Notes: a model not told the origin generated them from the sequence alone. A stretch of DNA of 64,000 bases from Rhizobium sp. L51/94 (GCF_019355555.1 NZ_CP072142.1:744001-808000); one strand, 5' to 3'; positions 34,321-44,020 are shown, counted from the first letter of the stretch. Numbers and translations are program-made.

Positions 34321-36918
34321 ATGAGCGATTTGCTGCAGACGAAATTTCGGGTAGGGGGCATGGACTGTGCGTCTTGCGCCACCAAGATCGATACGGCCGT
34401 GAGGCGCATCCCCGGCGTCACCGACGTGTCCGTCTCGGTCACTGCCGGAACGATGACGGTCAAACACGACGACACCAGCGATCTCGACGCGATTCCAAAG
34501 AAACTGTTCGGTCTCGGCTACAAAGCGACACCTATTCCGACGAAGTCCAAACCAGTCGCTGCGGAACCCGTCTATGCCCATGGTTCGGACTGCGCGCACG
34601 ACCATCAACATGCCGACTCCCACGACCACTCGGACCATGACCATCATCACGATCATTCTGGTCATAATCATGCCGACGATGGCTATGGACCTGACCAGAA
34701 CGCACCGCCACAGGACACGGCGCCCGGAACCCTGCAAGCCCGCTTTCGGATTGGCGGCATGGACTGTGCATCCTGCGCGGCAAAGATCGACACGGCTGTC
34801 AGGCGCATAGACGATATCGAGGACGTGTCCGTCTCGGTCACCTCGGGGACGATGACGGTAAAGCATCGCCAGTCGGCGGACATGAAAGCCGTCGAGAAGC
34901 AGGTCTCAGGTCTCGGCTATTCGATTGTCCCCATCCTCAAGGCGGCGCCGTCAGCGGGCCAGAGCGGCCCCCATTCGGGCCATGATCACGGATCCGCTTC
35001 GTCTGGTGCGGAGATCGAAGGCCTTCATGGCCACGACCATAGTCCGACCGAAGGCCCATGGTGGAACAGCGAGAAAGGCCGTCTGACCCTCATGGCGGGC
35101 GCAGCGCTTGTACCCGCCTACGGCATCGGTCATCTGTTCCCGGCCATCGCGACCTACGCCTTCATCGTCGCCATGCTGGTCGGCCTCGTTCCGATCGCCC
35201 GCCGGGCCTTCATGGCGGCACGTGCGGGAACCCCATTCTCGATTGAGATGCTCATGACGATAGCCGCTATCGGCGCAGTGATCATCAACGCCACCGAGGA
35301 GGCTGCGGCGGTCGTATTTCTGTTCTTGATTGGTGAACTGCTAGAGGGAGTTGCCGCAGGCAAGGCGCGCGACAGCATCAAATCCCTCACGGCGCTCGTG
35401 CCTAAAACGGCGCTGCTGGAGGAGGGCGGTAAGACCCGCGAAGTTCCGGCCGAGACCCTTGCGGTAGGTTCCATCATCTTGGTTCGCCCCGGCGACCGTA
35501 TCTCTGCCGACGGAATCATCGTTGCAGGAGAGAGCTCGATAGACGAAGCCCCTGTCACAGGGGAGAGCGTGCCGGTCCGCAAGGTCGTCAATGACACCGT
35601 CTTCGCAGGCACCGTCAACGGCGACGCGGCACTCCGCGTGAGGGTCACGGCCGCTGCCGCCGACAACACCATCGCCCGCGTCGTGCGGCTGGTGGAGGAG
35701 GCCCAGGAATCAAAGGCTCCGACCGAACGCTTCATCGACCGTTTTTCACGCTACTACACGCCGGGTGTCGTCCTCGTGGCCGCATTGGTGGCCGTCGTTC
35801 CTCCGCTCGTCGGGGGCGGTGTCTGGAGCGAGTGGGTCTACAAGGGCCTTGCGGTCCTCCTCATCGGGTGCCCTTGTGCGCTGGTTATCTCGACACCGGC
35901 CGCGATTGCCGCATCGCTGTCTTCCGGCGCGCGACGCGGCCTTCTTCTCAAGGGCGGAGCCGTCCTCGAAGGACTCGGCAAACTTACTGCGATCGCCTTT
36001 GACAAGACGGGTACACTCACAGAAGGCAAACCCAAGGTAACCGACGTGGTGCCTTTCGTCCGAAAGGTCGATGAGGTCCTGCGCTACGCCGCCGCGCTCG
36101 AGATCGGGTCGAGCCATCCGCTCGCTGTCGCCATTCTCGACAAAGTGCAGGAGGACGGCATCGACGTTCCAGTCGCGACCGATGCGAAGGCGCTCGGCGG
36201 CAAGGGCGTGACCGCCGTGATAAACGGGGTCGAGGTCTTCTTCGGCTCGCCGAAGGCCGCAGCCGAGCGGGTCACGATGCCGGTGGCGCATTCGAAGGCG
36301 ATCACGTTGCTTAACGATGAGGGAAAGACCGTCTCCGTACTTGTGATAGGCGACGTTCTCGCAGGTGCCATCGCCATGCGCGACGAACCGCGTGCCGACG
36401 CCGTGACGGGCCTCAAGGCTTTGACCGACGCTGGCATCAAGACGGTCATGCTGACGGGCGATAACAAGCGGACGGCCACGGCCATCGGCGCACAGCTCGG
36501 CATAGAGGTCCGCGCTGAGCTGATGCCCGAGGACAAGCAGAGGATCGTCGGCGAACTGAAGAAGGAAGGCTACGTCGTCGGAAAGATCGGCGATGGCATC
36601 AACGATGCGCCTGCGCTGGCGGCAGCCGACGTTGGGATCGCGATGGGCGGCGGAACGGACGTCGCACTTGAGACCGCCGATGCTGCCGTGCTGCATGGCA
36701 GGGTGGGCGACGTTGCCCTTATGATCGACCTTTCCAAGCGGACCATGCGCAATATCTTCCAGAACATCACCATTGCCCTCGGATTGAAGGTGGTCTTCCT
36801 TGTGACCACAATTCTCGGCATTACAGGCCTGTGGCCAGCGATCCTTGCCGACACGGGAGCGACCGTTCTCGTAACCCTGAACGCTCTGCGCCTGCTGCGT
36901 CCGATCCGGGGAGTGTGA
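34321..36918 (+). CDS. Heavy-metal P1B-type ATPase (Zn/Cd/Pb exporter, ZntA-like)
   Basis: An 865-residue metal exporter of the inner membrane. Two HMA domains (GMDCASC at 13-19 and 146-152) are separated by a His-rich linker (86-118). Then come transmembrane helices, the TGES loop (about 413), the intramembrane CPC motif (517-519), phosphorylation site DKTGTLT (561-567), SSHPLA in the N domain, and GDGINDAPAL. A CPC motif with His-rich linker points to Zn, Cd or Pb export. Its two HMA modules are almost identical, suggesting a recent internal duplication. Driven by the MerR-type promoter just upstream. The regulator is not in the window. Confidence 0.9.
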   Translation: MSDLLQTKFRVGGMDCASCATKIDTAVRRIPGVTDVSVSVTAGTMTVKHDDTSDLDAIPKKLFGLGYKATPIPTKSKPVAAEPVYAHGSDCAHDHQHADSHDHSDHDHHHDHSGHNHADDGYGPDQNAPPQDTAPGTLQARFRIGGMDCASCAAKIDTAVRRIDDIEDVSVSVTSGTMTVKHRQSADMKAVEKQVSGLGYSIVPILKAAPSAGQSGPHSGHDHGSASSGAEIEGLHGHDHSPTEGPWWNSEKGRLTLMAGAALVPAYGIGHLFPAIATYAFIVAMLVGLVPIARRAFMAARAGTPFSIEMLMTIAAIGAVIINATEEAAAVVFLFLIGELLEGVAAGKARDSIKSLTALVPKTALLEEGGKTREVPAETLAVGSIILVRPGDRISADGIIVAGESSIDEAPVTGESVPVRKVVNDTVFAGTVNGDAALRVRVTAAAADNTIARVVRLVEEAQESKAPTERFIDRFSRYYTPGVVLVAALVAVVPPLVGGGVWSEWVYKGLAVLLIGCPCALVISTPAAIAASLSSGARRGLLLKGGAVLEGLGKLTAIAFDKTGTLTEGKPKVTDVVPFVRKVDEVLRYAAALEIGSSHPLAVAILDKVQEDGIDVPVATDAKALGGKGVTAVINGVEVFFGSPKAAAERVTMPVAHSKAITLLNDEGKTVSVLVIGDVLAGAIAMRDEPRADAVTGLKALTDAGIKTVMLTGDNKRTATAIGAQLGIEVRAELMPEDKQRIVGELKKEGYVVGKIGDGINDAPALAAADVGIAMGGGTDVALETADAAVLHGRVGDVALMIDLSKRTMRNIFQNITIALGLKVVFLVTTILGITGLWPAILADTGATVLVTLNALRLLRPIRGV

Positions 36919-37013
36919 TGCACAGAAGGGCCGGGTCCGGCGGCATCATCGTCCTGGTCACCGCGTTGATCTAGTTCTGCCTTTTCGGCGTGATTGCTGT
37001 GTGGACGGACTGA
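36918..37013 (+). pseudogene. Small coupled ORF with amber stop after the ATPase
   Basis: ATG overlaps the ATPase stop (TGATG). The frame reads MHRRAGSGGIIVLVTALI then TAG, and continues FCLFGVIAVWTD to TGA. As one 31-codon piece it would be a single-helix membrane peptide; the TAG could be a mutated TGG. No family is certain. Confidence 0.3.
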
Positions 37014-37070
37014 CATCCGCACTCATCGATCACGAGACCCTCCGCCGTGCTGGGTTCGGAGCACTTCTCC

Positions 37071-37094
37071 GGCCCGTCAGCCATCTGACGGGCC
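37071..37094. terminator. Strong hairpin between convergent genes
   Basis: GGCCCGTCAG (37071-37080) and CTGACGGGCC (37085-37094) pair perfectly around CCAT. It lies between the ATPase region and the convergent VWA gene. No U-run follows, so it may act as a Rho-assisted or bidirectional end. Confidence 0.45.
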
Positions 37095-37109
37095 GCGACG
37101 GTTTTGAGA

Positions 37110-37886
37110 TCAGTGGTGGTCGTCCTCGCCCTCATGCTCATGCTTGAGCCATGAGCACAGCTCGGCGGGCAATAGCTTCTCATAGGCGTCGTCTCCGCCG
37201 ACGAATTCCCCAAGGTCTCTGGCGCTGACGAAGCCAACGTTTGGAAATTCCGTCGCGGCTTCCCGCAGAAACACGAAGTCCTCGTCCCCGATGCCGACCA
37301 TCACGTAGTAGATCTGCGATTCAGCATGCTCTGCCTCCGAAAGCAGCCGCCAGGCCTTGTCGTGGTCCGAATTCACGCCGTCCGTTAGGAAGTAGTTGAT
37401 CGCCGGAATGCCTGACCGCGTTTCCTCGCCGAAGCTGTCCCGCTTTTGCCCGAAGATCATTCCCAGCAGCCCTCCGGCGTTTCGCTCCTCGAGCAGACCG
37501 TAGGCCATGAGGTTGGAACGGATGACGGGTTCGTAATCGGTGCCGCCCCACAGGATGCGCTGCAAGGCGATATTTCCGGTTATCTCCCTTTCGACGTACC
37601 CGTCGTAGGTCGAAGCCGTTACCGGCGTAAGCGACGCCGTCTTTTCATCGTTAGAAAACACCCATGTGTCGATGCGGCCGTCTTCGTCGAAGTAAAGCGC
37701 TACCGGGAGGACACGCTCGAGCGCCGACTGGACCACACCTGCATCGTAAAGACCCTTCATCGACCCTGACACATCGATGTTCAGTCCAACCTGCGCGGGA
37801 ATGCGATCGTGTATTCCCTGCTTTTCAAGCACGAAGCCAACCCTCCGAATCTCTTCTTCAGGCTTTTCGAGTCTGAATGTCGTCAT
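37110..37886 (-). CDS. von Willebrand A-domain protein of the tellurite-resistance type (TerF-like)
   Basis: A 258-residue VWA protein. The MIDAS motif is NIDVSGSMKG (about residues 36-45), with the later threonine in GGTDYEPV and aspartate in YFLTDGVNSD. The C-terminus is rich in His and acidic residues (KHEHEGEDDHH). Such proteins are encoded in ter stress-response clusters with TerD and TelA. GGAGG precedes the ATG; the gap to the previous gene is two bases. Last gene of a four-gene minus-strand operon. Confidence 0.8.
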   Translation of the reverse strand: MTTFRLEKPEEEIRRVGFVLEKQGIHDRIPAQVGLNIDVSGSMKGLYDAGVVQSALERVLPVALYFDEDGRIDTWVFSNDEKTASLTPVTASTYDGYVEREITGNIALQRILWGGTDYEPVIRSNLMAYGLLEERNAGGLLGMIFGQKRDSFGEETRSGIPAINYFLTDGVNSDHDKAWRLLSEAEHAESQIYYVMVGIGDEDFVFLREAATEFPNVGFVSARDLGEFVGGDDAYEKLLPAELCSWLKHEHEGEDDHH

Positions 37887-37888
37887 GT

Positions 37889-38896
37889 TCAATTCCTCCG
37901 TGTCAGCGTTTTCACAAGTTTCTCGTAAAGGCTTCGAATGGGCGACGCGTCAAAGGACCGGCCCTCCGATCTGGCAATCAGCGCGGCAGCGCATGCGGTC
38001 TGCCAGACGGGCAGGTCGCTGTCGATCATGTCCTCCGCAAACGTCCGTGCGCCGCCAATCGTGGAAATGATCGCTTGCAGGACGCGTTCGCCAAGGGCTA
38101 CCGATGACGCGGTCGATGCAAGCGACGCGAGCCTCGTTTCCAGCGCGCCTGTCTGTGACAGGCGATGCGCCGCAGCTCCGGGGTCGGGTAGGGGATGTTC
38201 TGCGATGTGTCTCGTCAGAAACCTGCCAGCAAGGAGGTGAGCGTCCAGTCCGACGCCGAGCGTGATCCATCTTTTCATCAGAAGGTTCGCCCGACGTTCG
38301 AATTCGGCGAACTCTTGACTACGTTCCTTGATCTGACGGGCGGTCTGCAAAACTGCTGCCGAACGTTGCTGAAAGCTTTCGAGTTCGGCGGACCGGGAGA
38401 GCGCCGCCTTCATGCCACCGATCAGGCCTCGATCCCGATCGAACAGGGATGCCGGATTGAGTTGGGAAAGTTGTGCGAGGAGGTCGGAGGAGAGACGCTT
38501 CGCCTCCTCGAGGCGTGCGTCGCCTGCCAATGCAAGCTGGTCCTCGGCAAGCCTCCCATGCTCCTCTTGCAGAGGCGCACCGAAACGCACGACGTCGTCA
38601 AATTCGTGATCGTCGAAGTTAACCGCATCGACGACTCTCTTGGCCTGCCGCAGAACCGGGTCGGATACCGCCGGATCGAGGGTACGAAGTTCATCGATGG
38701 AGCATGATATCCTGAGCCTGACGATGCCGCCGCCGACGATCCGCGGACCGTCGTCGAGGGTGCGGGGAACGCGTGCCGCGCCGAACGGTACCATCGGACC
38801 CGAAGCAGACCTCGGCGCGGGTTGCACCGAGTCCCGACCGAAGGGCACCCTCGGGCCTGAGCGAGTATCATCGTCGGCCGGGGGCACGCGAGCCAC
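37889..38896 (-). CDS. Unknown ter-cluster protein, possibly a divergent TelA relative
   Basis: About 335 residues. The first 50 are disordered and contain two copies of a VPFG motif (RVPFGRDSV, MVPFGAARV). The rest is helical; VNFDDHEFDDVVRFGAPLQE, EEAKRLSSDLLAQLSQLNP and SAAVLQTARQIKERSQEF resemble the TelA N-terminal helices, so it could be a remote TelA paralogue. No catalytic motif is seen. A GTG at 38896, two bases after the terD stop, is the likely start; an internal ATG is about 30 codons on. Position between terD and the VWA gene implies a shared role. Confidence 0.5.
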   Translation of the reverse strand: MARVPPADDDTRSGPRVPFGRDSVQPAPRSASGPMVPFGAARVPRTLDDGPRIVGGGIVRLRISCSIDELRTLDPAVSDPVLRQAKRVVDAVNFDDHEFDDVVRFGAPLQEEHGRLAEDQLALAGDARLEEAKRLSSDLLAQLSQLNPASLFDRDRGLIGGMKAALSRSAELESFQQRSAAVLQTARQIKERSQEFAEFERRANLLMKRWITLGVGLDAHLLAGRFLTRHIAEHPLPDPGAAAHRLSQTGALETRLASLASTASSVALGERVLQAIISTIGGARTFAEDMIDSDLPVWQTACAAALIARSEGRSFDASPIRSLYEKLVKTLTRRN

Positions 38897-38898
38897 CT

Positions 38899-39594
38899 TC
38901 AGGCCAGATAGGCGTTGATGACTTCGCCCAGCCCGGCGTTCGAGCCCGCTCCGACCGCATGGAACTTCCACGACCCGTCCCTCTGCTTCAGGAAGGAGGC
39001 TACCTGTATGGTCGTCATCCCCGCGAACTCCGACGTGAGCTGATAGCGGCAAAGTTCGTCGTCCATCGCGTCGCATACCTCAATATAGGCGTTCTTTACC
39101 TTGCCGAAGTCCTGTCGCTTGCGCTCCGCGTCGTGGATCGTCGACCAGACGGCCAGTTCGGCGACCTCGGCCGGGAGATCGCCGAGGACGATCTTGAACT
39201 CCTCGCGGAAGCCTTCGCCGTGATGGCCGTCCTTTTCGTCGCCGTCATCATCGTCATGCTTCGCGGGGCCCCCGCCGCGGCCTGTCCGGTCGTCGCGCTC
39301 GTGCCACATCGAGCCGTCTTCAGTCTGGAAGGAGCCGTCGGGGTTCTTCTTCAGCGAACCTTCGATATTCGACGGGCCGCGCACGAAAGCGTAGCAAAGC
39401 GCATGCGAGCCGTCGTTGTAGAGACGCGCGCGCGAAGGATCACCGCCCGGATGCACGAGGGCGAAGCAATGGACGTCGAGGTCGAAGGCAGGGGCGGAGC
39501 CCTCCGGCGGATCCCAGACGAGACCGGAGTGAACCAGCTCCATTGCTTTTTCTATTTGAAAAGACTGCCCCTTCGAGAGGTTGAACGTGGCCAT
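38899..39594 (-). CDS. terD: TerD-family stress protein
   Basis: A 231-residue TerD-domain protein: MATFNLSKGQSFQIEKAM, LVWDPPEGSAPAFDLDVHCF with the calcium-binding aspartates, then YNDGSHALCYAFV and the C-terminal AYIEVCDAMDDELCRYQL and GAGSNAGLGEVINAYL. An acidic insertion HDDDDGDEKDGHH sits in the middle and is unlike most TerD proteins. TerD proteins bind calcium and protect against tellurite, phage and other envelope stress. GGAG is before the ATG; 16 bases follow the telA-like gene. Confidence 0.85.
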   Translation of the reverse strand: MATFNLSKGQSFQIEKAMELVHSGLVWDPPEGSAPAFDLDVHCFALVHPGGDPSRARLYNDGSHALCYAFVRGPSNIEGSLKKNPDGSFQTEDGSMWHERDDRTGRGGGPAKHDDDDGDEKDGHHGEGFREEFKIVLGDLPAEVAELAVWSTIHDAERKRQDFGKVKNAYIEVCDAMDDELCRYQLTSEFAGMTTIQVASFLKQRDGSWKFHAVGAGSNAGLGEVINAYLA

Positions 39595-39610
39595 GCCTGC
39601 TCCGCTTTCT

Positions 39611-40777
39611 TCAGATCGGTCTGTCGGTGACGAGCACGCGTGCCTGCTCGAGCTTTGCGCGCGCCTCGGCAAATCTTTGTTTGTTCTTGTCTCCCTCAGC
39701 GACGACCTTGTCGGCGATCGCGCGAAGACGTTGCGCCGTGCCCAGCACCAGCTCTGCATCCTCCAGACGGTTCTCGCCGGACGCGCGGGCGGCGTTCACC
39801 GAAACGTCCTCGAGGACGTTCATACCGTATTTCTGAAGCGAAGACCTGAGTTGGCGGCGCATGTCGTTCATCTGCTGGATCGATTGCATCTGGAAAAGAA
39901 CATGGAGCCGGATGAGGACGGACTTGATGTCGTTGAATTCCGCATTCGCCGCAGAGACTGTCTCCGCCAGTGTTGCCAGTGCCGCCCCACGGGCAATCCC
40001 GATCGAGTCTAGGTCGGCGGGCGCCTTGGCGTAGGCAGTCTCGAGAACGAGGAGGCGGTTGCGGAAGATGTCGAGCTTCTGGGCATGATCTCTCGCCGTC
40101 TGGACGAGAAGAGTGTCGCCTGTTGCAGCTTCGCGGGTCAGCCGGTCCAAGTTGGCCTCGGCCGTCTCGACAATCCTACGTCCCGCCGTCACGAAAACGC
40201 CCAGCGCTATGATCGATTCCCTGTAGGCATCCGCGAGCTGGCTCATGCGGGAGACTTCGCCAACGAGCTTAGCGCTCTCCTCTTCAACCTTCGCCTCCAT
40301 GGGCTTTACCAGGTCGGAGAGGGACTTCGCCTTACTCTGAAGCATCCCGCGGACCTCGTCCGACACCCGCTTCAACCTCTCTGCGGGATCCCCAAGGCCT
40401 ATGGCGTTGAGGAGCCTCTCGATGAAGCCGCTCTTGAGCTTTTCACGGATGTCTGCCTCAAGGGTCTCGAGATCGGCCCCCTTGACCCCGTCGCGGATCG
40501 TCCGGAACAGTTCGAAGAGTACGGGAGACTGCGCCTTTGTGATCTGATCGAGGATCGCGTCGAGTTTGGCGCCGAACCCAAAGACCGCCTCGTGGCCGAA
40601 CGTCACAAGGGTGCTGGCCTCCATCGCATCCAAGGCAATCCGGTGCGCGATGACTTCGGCCTCGGCCACCCGTTCCGGGGGCAGCGTCACCTTGACGGTG
40701 GCAAGCGGCCCGCCTGCCGGGAATGCGAGCTGGTTCTGCGTGCCTGTCGCTGCTGGAAGGTCGTCGGGAATGGCCAT
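39611..40777 (-). CDS. telA: TelA-family toxic-anion-resistance protein
   Basis: A 388-residue all-helical protein of the TelA/KlaA family: SKAKSLSDLVKPMEAKVEEE, SQLADAYRESIIALGVFVTA, and LFQMQSIQQMNDMRRQLRSS are its landmark helices. The family gives tellurite and antibiotic tolerance by an unclear mechanism. It starts the minus-strand operon telA-terD-telA-like-VWA. AGAGGAGC lies close before the ATG. Cytoplasmic; no membrane segment. Confidence 0.85.
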   Translation of the reverse strand: MAIPDDLPAATGTQNQLAFPAGGPLATVKVTLPPERVAEAEVIAHRIALDAMEASTLVTFGHEAVFGFGAKLDAILDQITKAQSPVLFELFRTIRDGVKGADLETLEADIREKLKSGFIERLLNAIGLGDPAERLKRVSDEVRGMLQSKAKSLSDLVKPMEAKVEEESAKLVGEVSRMSQLADAYRESIIALGVFVTAGRRIVETAEANLDRLTREAATGDTLLVQTARDHAQKLDIFRNRLLVLETAYAKAPADLDSIGIARGAALATLAETVSAANAEFNDIKSVLIRLHVLFQMQSIQQMNDMRRQLRSSLQKYGMNVLEDVSVNAARASGENRLEDAELVLGTAQRLRAIADKVVAEGDKNKQRFAEARAKLEQARVLVTDRPI

Positions 40778-41269
40778 ATGCTCCTCTGGGCTGGTCGCAG
40801 AATGTAACGGAGGAGGGCTTGCGAGGCAATGATCTTAACCGGGCTAGCCATCATGCAACGGACGACAAGCAGACTGCGGACGCGTGTGGGAGGAGAATTA
40901 TCAGCGCAGCGAGGCTGCCACTACTCGTAAGGCAATCTCGTGGTTCGAGGCGCGCAGACGGCCGATCATCGTATATTCGTTCACAATGGTCACCGGCGTC
41001 TTGATAACTGAAAATTCGCTGCCACACACTTTTTGTTATTTCTCGCAACTAAAACGAATCCGAAGGGGGCGGCCGTTCAGACCCTTTAAAGACCTTCTTT
41101 TTTGAACAGTAGAGTTCACGGATCACAATTTTTCAAGGCAAATCTCCGCGGCGACGCCATAGCGTCAAAGCCGTTCCTTCGTTTGAGCGCGACGACCTTC
41201 CGGCCGCTGCCAAATTTGCATTGACGGGGACGACGTCGCGGCTATGCGCCATACTCCAAACCGACTTCA
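40778..41269. other. Intergenic upstream of the ter operon
   Basis: About 490 bases with no supported gene. A plus-strand frame at 40884-41105 (RSEAATTRKAISWFEARRRP) looks partly protein-like but has no family. The interval must hold the ter-operon promoter; no clear boxes are seen. Confidence 0.35.
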
Positions 41270-41470
41270 TTATAGATGTGGTATGACACCGCGTGAATAA
41301 TACCGAAAAAGCGCCCAACCGCTAAACAGCATGATGGTCAATATGGCCACGAGCAGCACCCTCCTGTTTTGGCTAATCCTCTGATCAGCGGACATCTGAA
41401 ACCTGTGACAATACGGGCAGACTGCAAGGTAATCAGAGATTTCTCGTTCGCAGTTATCGCAACTCTTCAT
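41270..41470 (-). CDS. Small zinc-ribbon membrane protein
   Basis: A 66-residue protein with an N-terminal zinc ribbon (CDNCEREISDYLAVCPYC, two CxxC knuckles) and one transmembrane helix (VLLVAILTIMLFSGWALF) followed by a basic tail. AGGAGG lies eight bases before the ATG, which decides this start. Zinc-ribbon plus single-helix proteins are widespread but uncharacterised. It is monocistronic. Confidence 0.55.
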   Translation of the reverse strand: MKSCDNCEREISDYLAVCPYCHRFQMSADQRISQNRRVLLVAILTIMLFSGWALFRYYSRGVIPHL

Positions 41471-42085
41471 CGAAGGGGCCTCCTCTTGCGGAAGGATGAG
41501 TGAGCGAACCGCCAGCGGAACAGTCTTGAACTTGGGGCGGCACCGCAAGATATAAGCTATAGGGTGATCAAACGCATAAGCTTTCTTTGCATCCCGAAGT
41601 CACCGTTGGCATCTCCTCAGTTGGCCTTGTGGATCCTCGTCAATCGAGTGAGCCTTGAGATAGGACACTATACGGTGAACCTTCCGGAGATCCAGCTGTG
41701 TGGGCGACGTTGATCTGAGCTATGATGAAAGGATGTGGATGCAGGATGCCGCGGATGAGGCGGGTCTTCTGCCTGACGACGACGCTTCCATTCCTGATGG
41801 CAACGGCCCAAGGAGGCGAGAAGCAGGCAGGTCAGCGATGCGAGCACGGACATTGGTGAGCCGGGCCTTGCGATCCTAGCTCGTTCAGCCGCACAGGAAG
41901 TTACTACATTGAGTGGCCGATGGTTTAGATTGCATGAGGTGCTTCGATATATGAACCATCTGCCGATGAGTTCGGCTATCCACCCCAAATTTGCTACAAT
42001 TATCCTGAACTTAGAGGTTGATCTAGATCGTAAGTGCGCCCGTGGATTGCTAAAGGGCGCTTGCGGTGAATTTGTGGGGAGAATC
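41471..42085. other. Leader region of the DUF4139 gene
   Basis: About 610 bases without a gene I can support on either strand. The first part follows the small zinc-ribbon gene upstream region. Confidence 0.35.
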
Positions 42086-44020
42086 ATGTCTGTTTCGATC
42101 GCGACTTTGTCAGCGTTTTTCCTGTCCCTCGCAGCCTCAACCGCATTTGCCGGGACCAGCGACCCGGTCAAGTCCGTCACCCTATCTTCTGGCGGCTTGG
42201 CAGAGATCGTTCGTTCTGCCACAGTCGGTCAGAATGCCTGGATCAACATCGACGTCCCGCTGGACCAGGTTGACGACATCCTCAAGAGCATCATCGTTCG
42301 CGACAACAAAGGCCACGTAAAGAGCTTGTCTCTGGCTGGCCCTACTCCGGTCGATGAGACCTTTAAAACGCTGCCGTTCAAGCCATCCGACCTGACGTCC
42401 CTGCCGGCACTGTTAAATTCGATCCACGGCGGTCGCATCCAGGCCGGTGAGCAGCAAGGTGTTGTGCTCGGCGTTACTGAAATCCCAGGCAATGCCCAGA
42501 CGCAACTGAGTTGGCAGCTGTCATTCCTGCGCGACGACGGCGCGATCTCGATGGTCCCGATTCCGGGAACCCAGATCACGATCATCGATCCGGCCATTCA
42601 GGAAAAGCTCAAAAGCGCGATGGCCGTCATCTCGAAAGCAAGCGCCGATAATGCTCGGACTATCAGTATCCAGCTGGACGGACCGGCGAGCCGCAATGTC
42701 GATATTTCCTATGTGGTTCCCGCTCCGATCTGGAAGACATCCTACAGGTTGGTTCCCGGCCAGGATGGTACAGTCCGGCTGCAGGCGTGGGCCATCTTCG
42801 AGAATGCCTCGGGCGAAGACTGGAATGGCGTCGGAATCACCCTGTCATCCGGCAAGCCGGTCACGCTGAGGCAGCGGCTGCATAGCCTGTTTTGGAAGCA
42901 GCGCACGGAGGTATCCGTTGACACCACCTCTGTGGCCGTCAATCAGGCCATGGCGGCCAAACCACTGGCCAGGAAAAGTATTCCAGCGATGGCCATAGCG
43001 GCACCGCCTCCGGCGCCAATGATGGAAAAGAGCAGCGACGCCTCGATGGCAGAACCGGCTGATCCCGTCCTGACGGGGGAGGGCTCTGTCACCTCGACCT
43101 TCGCGCTCGCGGGCACTTACGACGTCAGGAATGGCGACACGCTGTCCGTTCCGATCCTGGACCAAGGCGTGAAGGCGGAGATGGTGTCACTTTACCGTGC
43201 TGAAGCGGGGGGTGAGCACCCGACCGCCGCCGCCGTGATCGACAACGACAGCGGCATCAGCCTGCCTCCGGGCATCGTGACCGTTTATGACGGCAAACAA
43301 GGATATGTCGGTGACGCTAAGACCATGGGACTGCCGACAGGGCAGAAGCAGGCCGTCAGCTTCGCACTCGACCAGAAGGTCTCCATCACTTCACAACCCC
43401 GGTCCGAAACGACGATCACCCAGATCAAGGTGGCCGATGGCATCATCAACACCTCGTCGATGACCCGCGAGGATACGGTCTACCGGATCGTGGGTGCCAG
43501 TGACGCATCAAGAGTTGTGCTGATCGAGCAAATCAAGCGGCCGGGCTGGACCTTCAAAGCGGACGGCATGACTGATGACACACCCACAAAGGACCGCATC
43601 AAGACAGTTGTGAAGGCAGGAGAAACCAAAGTGGTGACGTCCACGCTGTCAATCGTCAATCAGGAAGGCTTTGCTTTGGCGGATGCTGGATCGGATGAAT
43701 TGACCCAGTGGCAGGACGCAGCCATCGACCCTGCGATGCGGGCAAAACTCGATGACCTCGTGAAGGCGAAGGCTGCGCAGGATGCGGCAAGGAAGACGCT
43801 TGAGGAACTGAACCAGCAGTTCGCGCTGGTTGAGGCGGATCAGCAGCGGGCCAGGTCCAATCTGCAATCGGTTGGCAGCGGCGACACCAAGACAAGGTTC
43901 GAGAAGCTGCTGAACGGAACGGAGGACAAGCTGGAGAAGATCGAGCTAGCTCGGGCTGAACAGCGAAAAGTCGCCCAAACCGCAGACGCGAAGGTTGCGG
44001 CCATTATCAGATCATTTTGA
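42086..44020 (+). CDS. DUF4139 domain protein, exported
   Basis: A 644-residue protein with a clear signal peptide (MSVSIATLSAFFLSLAAST, cleavage after AFA). The DUF4139 region includes VDISYVVPAPIWKTSYRLVP and LQAWAIFENASGEDWNGVGI; a Pro/Ala-rich insertion (about 300-330) separates it from a beta-rich C-terminal half. The last 90 residues form a coiled coil (LDDLVKAKAAQDAARKTLEE). DUF4139 proteins are periplasmic and their role is unknown; relatives are linked with mucoidy or envelope stress. GGGGAGAATC precedes the ATG. Monocistronic. Confidence 0.75.
   Translation: MSVSIATLSAFFLSLAASTAFAGTSDPVKSVTLSSGGLAEIVRSATVGQNAWINIDVPLDQVDDILKSIIVRDNKGHVKSLSLAGPTPVDETFKTLPFKPSDLTSLPALLNSIHGGRIQAGEQQGVVLGVTEIPGNAQTQLSWQLSFLRDDGAISMVPIPGTQITIIDPAIQEKLKSAMAVISKASADNARTISIQLDGPASRNVDISYVVPAPIWKTSYRLVPGQDGTVRLQAWAIFENASGEDWNGVGITLSSGKPVTLRQRLHSLFWKQRTEVSVDTTSVAVNQAMAAKPLARKSIPAMAIAAPPPAPMMEKSSDASMAEPADPVLTGEGSVTSTFALAGTYDVRNGDTLSVPILDQGVKAEMVSLYRAEAGGEHPTAAAVIDNDSGISLPPGIVTVYDGKQGYVGDAKTMGLPTGQKQAVSFALDQKVSITSQPRSETTITQIKVADGIINTSSMTREDTVYRIVGASDASRVVLIEQIKRPGWTFKADGMTDDTPTKDRIKTVVKAGETKVVTSTLSIVNQEGFALADAGSDELTQWQDAAIDPAMRAKLDDLVKAKAAQDAARKTLEELNQQFALVEADQQRARSNLQSVGSGDTKTRFEKLLNGTEDKLEKIELARAEQRKVAQTADAKVAAIIRSF

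Noticed and set aside
35746..36696. 316-codon minus-strand frame opposite the P-type ATPase
   Set aside because: Antisense to conserved ATPase motifs, no own family.
38773..39630. 285-codon plus-strand frame opposite terD
   Set aside because: Antisense to TerD; it shows no domain.
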